Shown: piece by piece, positions 43,588 to 51,481 of the stretch | How positions within the stretch are numbered: position 1 is the first letter of the stretch | Layout: each line of letters opens with the position of its first letter | Source: Thermaceae bacterium | GTDB taxonomy: Bacteria > Deinococcota > Deinococci > Deinococcales > Thermaceae | DNA: 55,781 nt | NCBI GenBank assembly: GCA_015478585.1 | Contig: JADMIM010000013.1 | Coordinates: 1 to 55,781, forward strand | Reading direction: 5' to 3' | Position numbers and translations under genes: made by a program | Notes under the pieces: generated by a model | Seen by the model: the letters and a program-made list of their open reading frames with translations, nothing else | Database searches by the model: none | What the model was told of the DNA's origin: nothing

Positions 43588-44055
43588 ATGGAAAAAGGCC
43601 GCAAATACACCTCCGAGAGCATTGCAGTCTACTACCAGCCGCGCTTGTGCATTCACGCTGCCGAATGCGTGCGGGGGCTGCCGCAGGTCTTCGATACAGC
43701 CAAGAAGCCCTGGATTCAGCCGGAGAATGCTGGTGCACAAGCGATTGCCGAGGTAATCGAGCGCTGCCCCAGTGGGGCCTTGCAGTTCGAGCGGCTGGAT
43801 GGTGGCCTGGCTGAACCTAGGCCCGAGAGCCTAAAGGCCCAACTGATGCCTAATGGCCCGCTGTATCTGCGGGGTTCGCTGGTCATCAAAGATACCCTGG
43901 GCAACCTGCTGTACGAGGGGACTAGAGTCGCACTGTGTCGCTGTGGGGCTTCCAAAAACAAGCCTTTTTGTGACAACAGCCACCGGGAGATTGATTTTCA
44001 GGCGGAATATGGGGTGCTCGAGCTGGAAATTCCTCTCGAGGAAAATCATGGCTAA
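43588..44055 (+). CDS. Fusion of 4Fe-4S mono-cluster (Fer4_19) and CDGSH iron-sulfur domains
   Basis: 155 residues. The first part has LCIHAAECVRGLPQVF and ERCPSGAL, the Fer4_19 ligands; the second has CRCGASKNKPFCDNSHRE, the CxCx...C..H ligands of a 2Fe-2S CDGSH domain. Probably an electron-transfer or cluster-carrier protein in the cytoplasm. ATG 43588 is 6 bases after TACACT (43576-43581), leaderless. The next gene overlaps its last 8 bases. Confidence 0.88.
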   Translation: MEKGRKYTSESIAVYYQPRLCIHAAECVRGLPQVFDTAKKPWIQPENAGAQAIAEVIERCPSGALQFERLDGGLAEPRPESLKAQLMPNGPLYLRGSLVIKDTLGNLLYEGTRVALCRCGASKNKPFCDNSHREIDFQAEYGVLELEIPLEENHG

Positions 44056-44335
44056 AGTGCAAATCTACGGTGCGGACTGGTGTCCGCTGACCCTGGGATT
44101 CCGCAAATACTTCGGGGTGAACCAGATTCCTTTCGAGCTGCTGGATGTGGAAAAAGACCCCCAAGCCGAGGAGGCCGACAAAGCCATGAACTCTGGAAAG
44201 CTCAAGTTCCCGATGGTGGTAGTGGGGCAGGTCGAGGGTTACTGGAAGCCTGGTGACAATGCGGCAGTGCTGAAGAATCCCAGACTGGCCGAACTCGAGG
44301 CCGCCCTGGGGCGCTACGGTTTCAAGAAGGGCTAA
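44048..44335 (+). CDS. Glutaredoxin/thioredoxin-like protein, monothiol
   Basis: 95 residues. VQIYGADWCPLTLGFRKYF, FELLDVEKDPQAEEADKAMNSG and KFPMVVVGQVEGYWKPGD show a thioredoxin fold with a CPLT site, one Cys only, and the cis-Pro of FPMV. Monothiol glutaredoxins often handle iron-sulfur clusters, which fits overlap (8 bases) with the CDGSH gene and likely translational coupling. Confidence 0.85.
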   Translation: MAKVQIYGADWCPLTLGFRKYFGVNQIPFELLDVEKDPQAEEADKAMNSGKLKFPMVVVGQVEGYWKPGDNAAVLKNPRLAELEAALGRYGFKKG

Positions 44336-44342
44336 ATAGCCT

Positions 44343-44987
44343 TTACGGAACCCGTATATCGGTGCGGTTGCCCGCCAAATCTACGGCAATAATCGTCACC
44401 CGCTGGGCCGGAACCTCAACAAAAAAGTTGACCTCTTTGTTCTTGGGTAACGACAGCGGGCTATAGATGTTGTCGTACTGCACCACTACCCGGTCTACAC
44501 CGGTGTCGTCGGTGGCTTTGCCGGAAATTTGCAGGCTGCTTTCGGTTTTGGCCGGGATGTCCTGAGTAGTGCCATCGGCCTTGGTAATGGTCTGGGCTGG
44601 GGTGATGATCTTGACCACCCGTTCGGCCTTTTCAATCTTGATTTGCGGAGGCCTTGCGTCAAGTACCAGAGGCAGCCGCATGGTGCGGGTCTGGCCCTTG
44701 CTGTCTGTTGCATCCACCTTGAGTTCTACCTGACCTGATTTGGGGGCTTGTACCTTGAAGTTGAAGCGCACCAGCTTTAGCCCTCGGCTCGAGGCCCCCA
44801 GCAATTCCTGGCCCATGGCTTTGACACTTTGCACGCCGGAGTCGTCGAGCACATAGCCCTCGACCTGCAAGGAGCGCTGCGAAATCACCCCGCTTTGGGG
44901 TTGGGTAATCCCAATCAGGGGCGGCTGTGAATCGCCGGGGCGCTGGCAAGCTGTGAGCAGCAACAAAAAAAGAGGTGCATATCGCAC
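44343..44987 (-). CDS. Lipoprotein with Ig-like repeats
   Basis: 214 residues. VRYAPLFLLLLTAC is a lipoprotein signal with lipobox LTAC. The mature part contains two Big/cadherin-like beta repeats, GITQPQSGVISQRSLQVEGYVLDDSGV and the later ISGKATDDTGVDRVVV, ending AVDLAGNRTD. Envelope protein of unknown role. GTG 44987 is 6 bases after TAGGAT. Its first codons also form the loop, right arm and U-tract of a terminator for read-through RNA from the gene upstream. Confidence 0.8.
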   Translation of the reverse strand: MRYAPLFLLLLTACQRPGDSQPPLIGITQPQSGVISQRSLQVEGYVLDDSGVQSVKAMGQELLGASSRGLKLVRFNFKVQAPKSGQVELKVDATDSKGQTRTMRLPLVLDARPPQIKIEKAERVVKIITPAQTITKADGTTQDIPAKTESSLQISGKATDDTGVDRVVVQYDNIYSPLSLPKNKEVNFFVEVPAQRVTIIAVDLAGNRTDIRVP

Positions 44988-44999
44988 CCCTCTATCCTA
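44965..44999 (-). terminator. Terminator overlapping promoter and start of the lipoprotein gene
   Basis: On the minus strand AGAGGGGTGC (44993-44984) pairs with GCACCTCT (44978-44971, one bulge), followed by six T. The -10 box TAGGAT is at 44999-44994, so RNA starting at the lipoprotein GTG lacks the left arm, while RNA reading in from 45014 upstream contains the full hairpin. Confidence 0.6.
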
Positions 45000-45013
45000 A
45001 CCTCCCAATGGGC

Positions 45014-45478
45014 TTATTGGCTAAACAATAAGCCCACCTTGGAGCCGAAGCCGAAGCCGAAGCCGCTACCAAAGCCGCCGAAGGCTGTGCCAAAGCCAAT
45101 CGCGGGGCCAAGCTGGAGTTCCCCAAACAGGGCCATTTGAGGGCTGAGTTGATACTGAAGGCCGCCCAGACCGTGAATGAAGACATCGCCGAAGAAGCCC
45201 CCAGCAGCGAAGAAGGCATCCAGGGTAGCGCCCGCCCCAAAGTAGTAGTTCAGGCCGGGGGCAGTGCCCAGAGGCCCAGTGCCGATCATGTAGTCCACAG
45301 CGCCTTCCACGCCGAAGGGGAAAACGATACCCGCACTATAGCGCACAGGGTTGCTATTAAACACCACACCAAAGCTGCCGGAGAAGGGATAACTAAACCC
45401 CGCATATACCCCGAAGTTCTGGGCCGAAGCCAGGGAGAGGGCAAATACCGCTATCAAACCAACGATTAGCTTCTTCAT
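45014..45478 (-). CDS. Small envelope protein, Gly/Phe-rich beta type
   Basis: 154 residues with signal peptide (KKLIVGLIAVFALSLASAQ). Mature part has alternating aromatic/hydrophobic strands and Gly-Phe runs (GFGSGFGFGFGSKVGLLF), like small outer-membrane or surface proteins of Thermales. Not a named family. ATG 45478 with GGAGG 7 bases upstream. A similar gene is at 45658-46119. Confidence 0.75.
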   Translation of the reverse strand: MKKLIVGLIAVFALSLASAQNFGVYAGFSYPFSGSFGVVFNSNPVRYSAGIVFPFGVEGAVDYMIGTGPLGTAPGLNYYFGAGATLDAFFAAGGFFGDVFIHGLGGLQYQLSPQMALFGELQLGPAIGFGTAFGGFGSGFGFGFGSKVGLLFSQ

Positions 45479-45657
45479 TTTCATACCTCCGAGGAGAAGT
45501 TTAGCATGAGTCTGGTATGTAAAGAAAGTGAGAAACTCTGGTCAGACCCAACCAAATCCCTTCTCGAGCCTCACTCTACATAGCCCAGCGTTATTGAAGC
45601 GTTATATTCAGCGGGCCTATAGGGGTTTTCGTGTGGGTTTGGATATCGTGGATGGCT

Positions 45658-46119
45658 CTAGCGGAAATAAACCCTGGGGCCGACCAGGATATCTAGCCCT
45701 ACTGCCGTACCTCCACCGGCGAAGCCCAGCACCAAGCGAAGCTCGGTGAGTAGGGAAAAGTAGCTCTGGATGGGAAACTCCAGACCGGCAATGCCCCGCA
45801 AGTCGAACTCGCTACCCCCGCCAAACTGAAGCCCCAGCCCCCCACCCAAGTTGAGCTTGACGCTTTGAAGCTCGAGGGGATACAGCACATCAGCAAATAT
45901 CCCAAACGAAGCCCCACCTCCAGCCGCGGCGATGGCGATCCCACCCCTGAGATCGAGTGGCCCCAGTAGCCGCTCAGCACCCGCTGTGGCGTTCAACGAG
46001 AGGCTGAAGCCAGGAGCCAGACGCAAGTCGCCCCCCAAAGCCTCACCGAACAAGCGCCCTTGCGCCGAGGCCACCGATAGCGAGGCCAACACCAACAGTC
46101 CAAGCAATAGTTTTTTCAT
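45658..46119 (-). CDS. Small envelope protein, Gly-rich beta-barrel type
   Basis: 153 residues with signal peptide (KKLLLGLLVLASLSVASAQ). Amphipathic strands such as LAPGFSLSLNATAG, SVKLNLGGGLGLQFGG and SYFSLLTELRLVLGFA; ends in VYFR, an aromatic terminal strand like outer-membrane barrels. Probable paralogue of the gene at 45014. ATG 46119 follows GGAGGTGAGG. The 179-base gap between the two has no gene. Confidence 0.75.
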   Translation of the reverse strand: MKKLLLGLLVLASLSVASAQGRLFGEALGGDLRLAPGFSLSLNATAGAERLLGPLDLRGGIAIAAAGGGASFGIFADVLYPLELQSVKLNLGGGLGLQFGGGSEFDLRGIAGLEFPIQSYFSLLTELRLVLGFAGGGTAVGLDILVGPRVYFR

Positions 46120-46257
46120 CGTCCTCACCTCCGACCAGCACGATAACACGCGGGATTTACCTGGCGCATTCAGGTTTCTCAGGCTATTTTTGCACCAAAT
46201 ATGGCCTAAGTTGCCCCTAGAACGCTAAAAAAGCCATAATGAAGAAATCTTAAGACT

Positions 46258-47400
46258 TCAGGTCGTGTAGAGCGCATTAATCTGCACATAACCTTCGGTC
46301 AGGTCGCATCCCCACGCGATTCCCTGGCCCTGACCTATACCCAGTTCAATCTCCACCAGCACTTCTTCGGTCTTCATAGCAACGCTGGCGGCCTCGCGGT
46401 CAAAGGGCATAACCCGTCCCTCGAACAGCGCCATACTTTGTAGAGCGATGCGCGTGCGGGCCTCGAGCATCTCCACTCCGCTTTTACCCACCGCCATCAT
46501 GATTCGGCCCCAGTTGGGGTCGTTGCCGTAGACCGCGCTTTTCCACAAAGGGCTCGAGGCCACGCTCAAGGCGGCCCGCCTAGCTTCCTCGTCGGAGGCT
46601 GCCCCACAAACCCGCACAGTGAGGAGCTTGGTGGCCCCCTCGCCGTCCCTGGCCAGTTGCCGGGCCAGCGAGACGCAGACCTGCTCTACTGCTCTCCAGA
46701 ACTCACTCAGGTCGGGCGCACCCGAAGCACCGTTGGTCATCAGCACGGCCATGTCGTTGGTGGAGGTGTCGGTATCTACGCTCACTTGGTTGAAGCTGCG
46801 GTCTATCACCCCCTTCCAGCCTTGGCGCAGCTCATCTTGCGAAACTTCGGCATCGCTGACGATATACGCCAGCATGGTTGCCATGTTGGGCTGAATCATC
46901 CCGCTACCTTTGCAAACCCCCACGATTCTCGAGCCATTCGACAGCGTGGCCTCGGCCTTTTTGGGAGCCAGGTCGGTGGTCATGATGGCTTCCAGGAAGG
47001 GGTCTATATGGCTGACCAGCCCAATTTTAGGAAGTCCGGCCTCGAGCTTCTCCACCGGCAAAGGCTGCCCAATCACCCCGGTAGAGCCAGTCAGGACAGC
47101 ATTCTCGGGGACTCCCAGTTGGGTTGCAGCCAGTTGAGCCATTTTGGAGTCGGCCTGTACACCGAGTTCACCGGTGGCGCAGTTGGCGTTGCCCGCGTTC
47201 ACTACCACCGCCTGGAGTTGCCCGCCGGAGGCGTAAATCCGGCGGCTCCGGCTCACGCAGGGTGCAGCCGCACGGTTGAGCGTCCCGACAAAAGCCCAGT
47301 TGCAGGGGTTTCCCGAGATCAGCAGGGCTAAATCAGGCTTGCCCGAAGGCTTGATGGCGGCTTGAGTGGCTCCGGCACGGAATAGGGTGGGTAAGCGCAT
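46258..47400 (-). CDS. argJ: ArgJ, glutamate/ornithine N-acetyltransferase
   Basis: 380 residues. [18 protein letters not shown] holds the self-cleavage site with nucleophile Thr175; NAGNANCATG and [14 protein letters not shown] are conserved blocks. Transfers acetyl between ornithine and glutamate in the cyclic arginine pathway. ATG 47400 is chosen for AGGAGG about 7 bases upstream and the family start [10 protein letters not shown]. Last gene of the arginine run. Confidence 0.95.
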   Translation of the reverse strand: MRLPTLFRAGATQAAIKPSGKPDLALLISGNPCNWAFVGTLNRAAAPCVSRSRRIYASGGQLQAVVVNAGNANCATGELGVQADSKMAQLAATQLGVPENAVLTGSTGVIGQPLPVEKLEAGLPKIGLVSHIDPFLEAIMTTDLAPKKAEATLSNGSRIVGVCKGSGMIQPNMATMLAYIVSDAEVSQDELRQGWKGVIDRSFNQVSVDTDTSTNDMAVLMTNGASGAPDLSEFWRAVEQVCVSLARQLARDGEGATKLLTVRVCGAASDEEARRAALSVASSPLWKSAVYGNDPNWGRIMMAVGKSGVEMLEARTRIALQSMALFEGRVMPFDREAASVAMKTEEVLVEIELGIGQGQGIAWGCDLTEGYVQINALYTT

Positions 47401-47402
47401 GG

Positions 47403-47820
47403 TTATTCCTCCTGGTCTTTCAGCCGCCGCAGCACAGCCACGCCAAGCTGGTCTTTTTCCTGATCCCACGGGCTTTTTAGTAGAATCAATCCCTCCAGGC
47501 CGAGATAGCGAATTTCAGCCCCTGATACCGCCTGAGTCCGGCTGTAGGCCAGCAGGTCGTGGTAGGTGTGGCCACGCATCAGGGTGAAAATGTCGAAAGG
47601 TCGCCCTCGGATAGACATTAAAGCTACCGCTAAGCCCCCGACCAGGATGTACTGGAGGTGGTTGCGGCTGAGCACTACCAACAGATTTTCGTACCTTTGA
47701 ATCATCGGTTTTCGGCTCGAGCCCCAGTTCCAAAAGCATTTGTCGCAGGCGGAATACCTGGCTGGCAGGAGATTCCTGAACGCCCTTACCTACCTGCTTG
47801 CGTACAGCCTCGTCGTTCAC
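47403..47820 (-). pseudogene. Decayed small-protein/nucleotidyltransferase module
   Basis: ATG 47820 opens a helical small frame (VRKQVGKGVQESPASQVFRLRQ) that runs out of register into the next gene. ATG 47705 opens a 100-residue nucleotidyltransferase-like frame: YILVGGLAVALMSIRG is followed at once by RPFDIFTLMRGHTYHDLL and [21 protein letters not shown]. Compared with the intact relative at 29986-30453, about 50-60 residues with the DxD catalytic motif are missing, so an internal in-frame deletion is likely. It lies between argC and argJ, 2 bases before argJ. Confidence 0.6.
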
Positions 47821-47839
47821 AGCCAGTGTATCTTCTCCG

Positions 47840-48805
47840 CTAATCCCCGAAATAGGCGTAGTCGTGGTTGCCGGAAAGCCCCAGCATCAGGTCTAGGTTT
47901 TGTGCCGCCGCACCCGAGGCTCCTTTGCCCAGGTTATCGAGCCGGGCCACCAGCAAAGCCTGTTCCTTGGTGGGATTGTCGAAGACGAACAGCTCGAGCA
48001 GATTCGTTCCATTTAGGGCTTGGGGGTCTAGGGCAAAGTTGGTAGGCGCACTCGACTCCAAGGGCATCACCCGCACGAAGCGCTGGCCCGCGTAGTGGTC
48101 TGAAAGTGCGGCGTGCAAATCGTTGCCCGTCACCTTTTGGGGCAAGGCCCACAGGTGCAGTGGCACGTGGACGAGCATCCCCTGCGCCCAGTCGCCCACC
48201 GAGGGAGTGAAGATGGGGTCGTGGGTCAGCCGCGAATACTGCTTCATCTCAGGGACGTGCTTGTGGGCCAGGCTCAGGCCATACATCCGATACGGCCCGG
48301 CTAAATAGTGCTCTCCTTGGCTCTTCATGGCATCTATAAGGGTTCGCCCACCTCCGGTATAGCCCGAAGCTCCCTGTACGAACACCGGCCAATCGGCAGG
48401 AACCAATCCCGCGTCCACCACGGGCCGTAGCAGGGCAATTGCCCCCGTCGAGTAGCAGCCCGGATTGGAAACAAAGCGGGCCTCCCGAATCGCTTCGGGC
48501 TGCCCCTGTGCAAGTTCGGGCAAGCCAAACGTCCAACCCCCCTCGACGCGGTGGGCGGTGCTGGCATCGAGGACTCGAGTGGCAGGGTTTTCAAGCATTG
48601 CCACAGCAGCCCTGGCGAGGTCGTCTTGCAGGCACAGCACGGCCAAATCCGCCGCGTTGAGCAACCGTTTGCGCTCGGCCTGGTCTTTGCGCCGGGCCGG
48701 GTCTATGGAGAGCAGCTCGAGGTCGCTGCGCCCCTGCAAGCGGGCACGAATCTGGAGGCCAGTGGTTCCGGCTTCGCCGTCAATAAAAATCTTGGGTTTG
48801 CTCAC
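47840..48805 (-). CDS. argC: N-acetyl-gamma-glutamyl-phosphate reductase, type 2
   Basis: 321 residues of the shorter type 2 ArgC family. [13 protein letters not shown] binds [15 protein letters not shown] holds catalytic Cys117; [10 protein letters not shown] holds the His. Makes N-acetylglutamate semialdehyde. Starts at GTG overlapping the Uma2 stop (GTGA), so coupled to it. Distinct from the type 1-like LysY in this window. Confidence 0.94.
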   Translation of the reverse strand: MSKPKIFIDGEAGTTGLQIRARLQGRSDLELLSIDPARRKDQAERKRLLNAADLAVLCLQDDLARAAVAMLENPATRVLDASTAHRVEGGWTFGLPELAQGQPEAIREARFVSNPGCYSTGAIALLRPVVDAGLVPADWPVFVQGASGYTGGGRTLIDAMKSQGEHYLAGPYRMYGLSLAHKHVPEMKQYSRLTHDPIFTPSVGDWAQGMLVHVPLHLWALPQKVTGNDLHAALSDHYAGQRFVRVMPLESSAPTNFALDPQALNGTNLLELFVFDNPTKEQALLVARLDNLGKGASGAAAQNLDLMLGLSGNHDYAYFGD

Positions 48806-49344
48806 CAGGCGATCTCCAAAGCTATCTCGGCGAAAGCATAAGGGATGATGGGGTCTCCCGGCTCATAGAGATGCTGGGTACGGTATTTCCCCCCTTTTGG
48901 CTCCAGATATACCTCGATCTGGTACTCCTCGAGGTTCAAAATCCAAACCTCCTGCACCCCCGCTTTGGCGTAATCCGCGAGTTTACGTCGGTCATGCGCG
49001 AGCGTGGTATCCGCTACTTCCACGAGCAGACAAATATCTTCGGGCTGAGGATGTTGCCTGCTGTAATCCGCACTTTTGACCACCGCTAAATCAGGCTGGG
49101 GCAAGTCATTTTTACCCCAATAAATCAGCTTTTCTTCGCGCACCTGAACACCCGCAATCTGGGCGCGAACATAAGAGGCGACCCGCTCGACGGTGGCAGC
49201 ATGACGTGGCCCCATAGCTGGCATTTGGTATATAACCCCCTCGAGGAGTTCATAACGTTTATCCGAAGGCAAATCCAGGCGGTAGAAATCGTCCACCATC
49301 AGCTTGTAGGGACGGGAGTGGGTGCGAGGCTCGAGCAGGGCCAT
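48802..49344 (-). CDS. Uma2 family (DUF820) nuclease-fold protein
   Basis: 180 residues. [54 protein letters not shown] and EVWILNL are the same blocks as the Uma2 gene at 22642 (about the same length). It lies between argF and argC, 17 bases after argF, and its stop overlaps argC, so it is expressed in the arginine operon. Role unknown. Confidence 0.9.
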   Translation of the reverse strand: MALLEPRTHSRPYKLMVDDFYRLDLPSDKRYELLEGVIYQMPAMGPRHAATVERVASYVRAQIAGVQVREEKLIYWGKNDLPQPDLAVVKSADYSRQHPQPEDICLLVEVADTTLAHDRRKLADYAKAGVQEVWILNLEEYQIEVYLEPKGGKYRTQHLYEPGDPIIPYAFAEIALEIAW

Positions 49345-49361
49345 AAAGGTAGTGTAGCCTC

Positions 49362-50303
49362 TTAGCTTAGAAGATGGTACAAGAGCGCTTTCTGCGCGTG
49401 TAGCCGGTTCTCAGCCTGGTCGAAGACTCGAGACTTCCTGTGTAGCGTGGCCTCTTCCACTACTTCCTCGCCGTAGTGGGCGGGCAGGCAGTGCAGGAAA
49501 ATCCCGTTCTTATCAATCAAATCCAGCATCGCCGGGTTGACTTGGAAGCCAGCAAAATCCTTGAGTTTGCGCTTCTGCGAGGCTTCGGCCTCCTGACCCA
49601 TGCTCACCCAGACATCGGTGTAGAGCACCTGGGCTTCTTCGGCAGCCGCTTTGGGGTCGTGGGTGAGGGTGATGTTGGCCCCGAGCTTGATTGCTTCCAT
49701 GAGGATCACCGCGTTGGGCTCGTAGCCGCGCGGGGTGGCGACGGTGAGCTTGGCCCCGGACAAAACCGCCGTCTGGAGGTGGGCATTGGCCATGTTGTTG
49801 CCATCGCCGATATAGGCCACCCGCAGACCTTGGGTATTCGGAAAAGTCTCCTCTATGGTCTGATAATCAGCCAGGAGCTGAACCGGATGCAAGAGGTCAG
49901 ACAGGCCGTTGATGACCGGCTTGCTCGAGTATTGCGCCAGCTCCTCGAGGGTCGAGTGCAGGTATACCCTGGCCATGATGCCTTCCACCCAGCGCTCCAG
50001 GTTCATGGCGATATCGTGCACCGGCTCGCGCGTCCCCAGCCCGATTTCGGCGTTAGACAGGTTGACTGCGTGGCCGCCCAGTTGGTTCATGGCGACCTCG
50101 AAGGTGGTGCGGGTGCGCAAGGACGGCTTCTCGAAAATCATGGCCAGGGTCTGGCCCTCCAAGGGTCTCTGGCCCCGGAAGTCTCCGCGCTTCATAGCGT
50201 GGGCAGTCTCCAGCACGGCACGGTATTCAGCCGGAGATAGGTCTAGGTTGGAGAGAAAGTCGCGCCCTTTGAGGCTCGAGGCGGGTTTGAGGGTTTCGAC
50301 CAC
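49362..50303 (-). CDS. argF: Ornithine carbamoyltransferase
   Basis: 313 residues. EKPSLRTRTTF at 58-68 is the carbamoyl-phosphate loop, VINGLSDLLHPVQ and IFLHCLPAHYGEEV (catalytic Cys and His) are ornithine-side motifs. Makes citrulline. GTG start with GGAGG 6 bases upstream; first gene of the operon. Confidence 0.95.
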   Translation of the reverse strand: MVETLKPASSLKGRDFLSNLDLSPAEYRAVLETAHAMKRGDFRGQRPLEGQTLAMIFEKPSLRTRTTFEVAMNQLGGHAVNLSNAEIGLGTREPVHDIAMNLERWVEGIMARVYLHSTLEELAQYSSKPVINGLSDLLHPVQLLADYQTIEETFPNTQGLRVAYIGDGNNMANAHLQTAVLSGAKLTVATPRGYEPNAVILMEAIKLGANITLTHDPKAAAEEAQVLYTDVWVSMGQEAEASQKRKLKDFAGFQVNPAMLDLIDKNGIFLHCLPAHYGEEVVEEATLHRKSRVFDQAENRLHAQKALLYHLLS

Positions 50304-50333
50304 TTACGTCCTCCTAAAGCTCGCATAACTACA

Positions 50334-50394
50334 CAAGCTAGAGCTTGATTATACGCTCCCCCAATGAACCATAAGTCAGGTGTTTAAAACCTGA
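50334..50394 (-). promoter_or_regulatory. Arginine operon promoter with two palindromes
   Basis: On the minus strand the -10 is TATAAT (50353-50348). CAAGCTAGAGCTTG at 50334-50347 is a 14-bp near-palindrome (arms CAAGCT/AGCTTG) at the expected transcript start. TCAGGT (50376-50381) and ACCTGA (50389-50394) are perfect arms around GTTTAAA at about -35 to -55. The -35 box is weak, suggesting regulator-dependent control. Confidence 0.6.
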
Positions 50395-50462
50395 GACAGC
50401 CCTCTCGAGGGTACGTTTTTATCATCCAGGACATAAATCACTCAGGGCTGTACAATCACAGG

Positions 50463-50981
50463 ATGCCACCGATTTTTGTCATCAGCGGGGTTCCGGGGGC
50501 CGGGAAAACCTCGGTTTGTAAAGCACTTTTGCGGCGGTTTGCCTTCGGCTTGCACCTGCCGGTGGACGACCTGCGAGAGTTCGTGGTTTCGGGTATGGCA
50601 CATCCCGTGCCGCAGTGGACAGCGGAGACCGGACGGCAGTTTGGCCTAGCGCGGGTCGCCGCCGGGAAGGTTGCAGTGTTATATCACGGCGCAGGATTCG
50701 CCGTGGCAATAGATGACGTATTGGGATCTGCCGATGCGGAAGCCTTCGGGCTGCCGAAGCCGCACAAGGTGTTGCTGCACCCTGACCTCGAGGTTGTCTT
50801 AAAACGCAATGCCGGACGCACTAATAAGGCTTTTGATACGGCTATTCTCGAGACCACCATCCGGCATCTATATGCCAGCCAAGACAAACGGGCCTACCTC
50901 GAGGCAGGCTGGCGAGTGTTCGACACCAGTGCTTTAGACCCGGAGGAGACCGCAACCGCTATCCTCGAGCAGGCGATTTAG
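50463..50981 (+). CDS. P-loop kinase/phosphotransferase-like protein
   Basis: 172 residues. FVISGVPGAGKTSVCKAL is a Walker A motif at 8-17; FAVAIDDVLG is the Walker B-like strand; later RTNKAFDTAILETTIRHLY. Resembles AAA_33/chloramphenicol phosphotransferase-like small kinases; substrate unknown. ATG is 6 bases after TACAAT (50451-50456), leaderless; divergent from argF. Confidence 0.85.
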   Translation: MPPIFVISGVPGAGKTSVCKALLRRFAFGLHLPVDDLREFVVSGMAHPVPQWTAETGRQFGLARVAAGKVAVLYHGAGFAVAIDDVLGSADAEAFGLPKPHKVLLHPDLEVVLKRNAGRTNKAFDTAILETTIRHLYASQDKRAYLEAGWRVFDTSALDPEETATAILEQAI

Positions 50982-51017
50982 TATCAGGCGACATTGTTCA
51001 TTTATAAATAGTTCCAC

Positions 51018-51055
51018 TTGACAATAATTCACCTTGGAAGTAATTTAGCAAGGTG
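51018..51055 (+). promoter_or_regulatory. MarR-exporter promoter and operator
   Basis: TTGACA (51018-51023), 17 bases, TAATTT (51041-51046), then 6 bases to GTG 51053. CACCTTG (51030-51036) and CAAGGTG (51049-51055) form a perfect inverted repeat spanning the -10 box and the start codon, an obvious autorepression site. Confidence 0.75.
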
Positions 51056-51478
51056 ATGGACTGGAGCGTTCTCACCCGGATGTGGAAGCTCATGCGCGAC
51101 CTGCGCTTAGAGGTTTCTCCTGCCTTGGAAAACATGGGTCTGGCCCATAACGACTCCTGGCTGCTGGGGGCGGTGGACGAGCACCACTACCCCACCGAGA
51201 TCGTGAACATCACCAAGTTCCCGGCTCCCACGGTCAGTCAGATGCTCAAACGCCTCGAGGCCCTGGGCTTGGTGGAACGTTCCCTCGACAAAAGCGACCT
51301 GCGCCGCTACCGCTTCGACCTTACTGAGAAAGGTCGGCAGGCCAACGAGATAGGGAGGCAATTGATGGAGAAAGCAGCCCACAAACGGCTATCCCGCTTG
51401 AAGCCGAAAGAACAGCAGGAATTGATTCGGCTTCTGGATTTGATGGTGCAAGAAAGTGCGGCACCGCTAAAGGAGTGA
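51053..51478 (+). CDS. MarR family transcriptional regulator
   Basis: 141 residues (140 if ATG 51056). LLGAVDEHHYPTEIVNITKFPAPTVSQMLKRLEALGLVERSLDKSDLRRYRFDLTEKG is the MarR winged helix with the D-x-R-R wing. Represses genes until a ligand binds; the linked exporter suggests a drug-like or aromatic ligand. GTG at 51053 lies inside the operator arm, giving a leaderless mRNA. The exporter starts 3 bases after the stop. Confidence 0.92.
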   Translation: MMDWSVLTRMWKLMRDLRLEVSPALENMGLAHNDSWLLGAVDEHHYPTEIVNITKFPAPTVSQMLKRLEALGLVERSLDKSDLRRYRFDLTEKGRQANEIGRQLMEKAAHKRLSRLKPKEQQELIRLLDLMVQESAAPLKE

Positions 51479-51481
51479 ACA

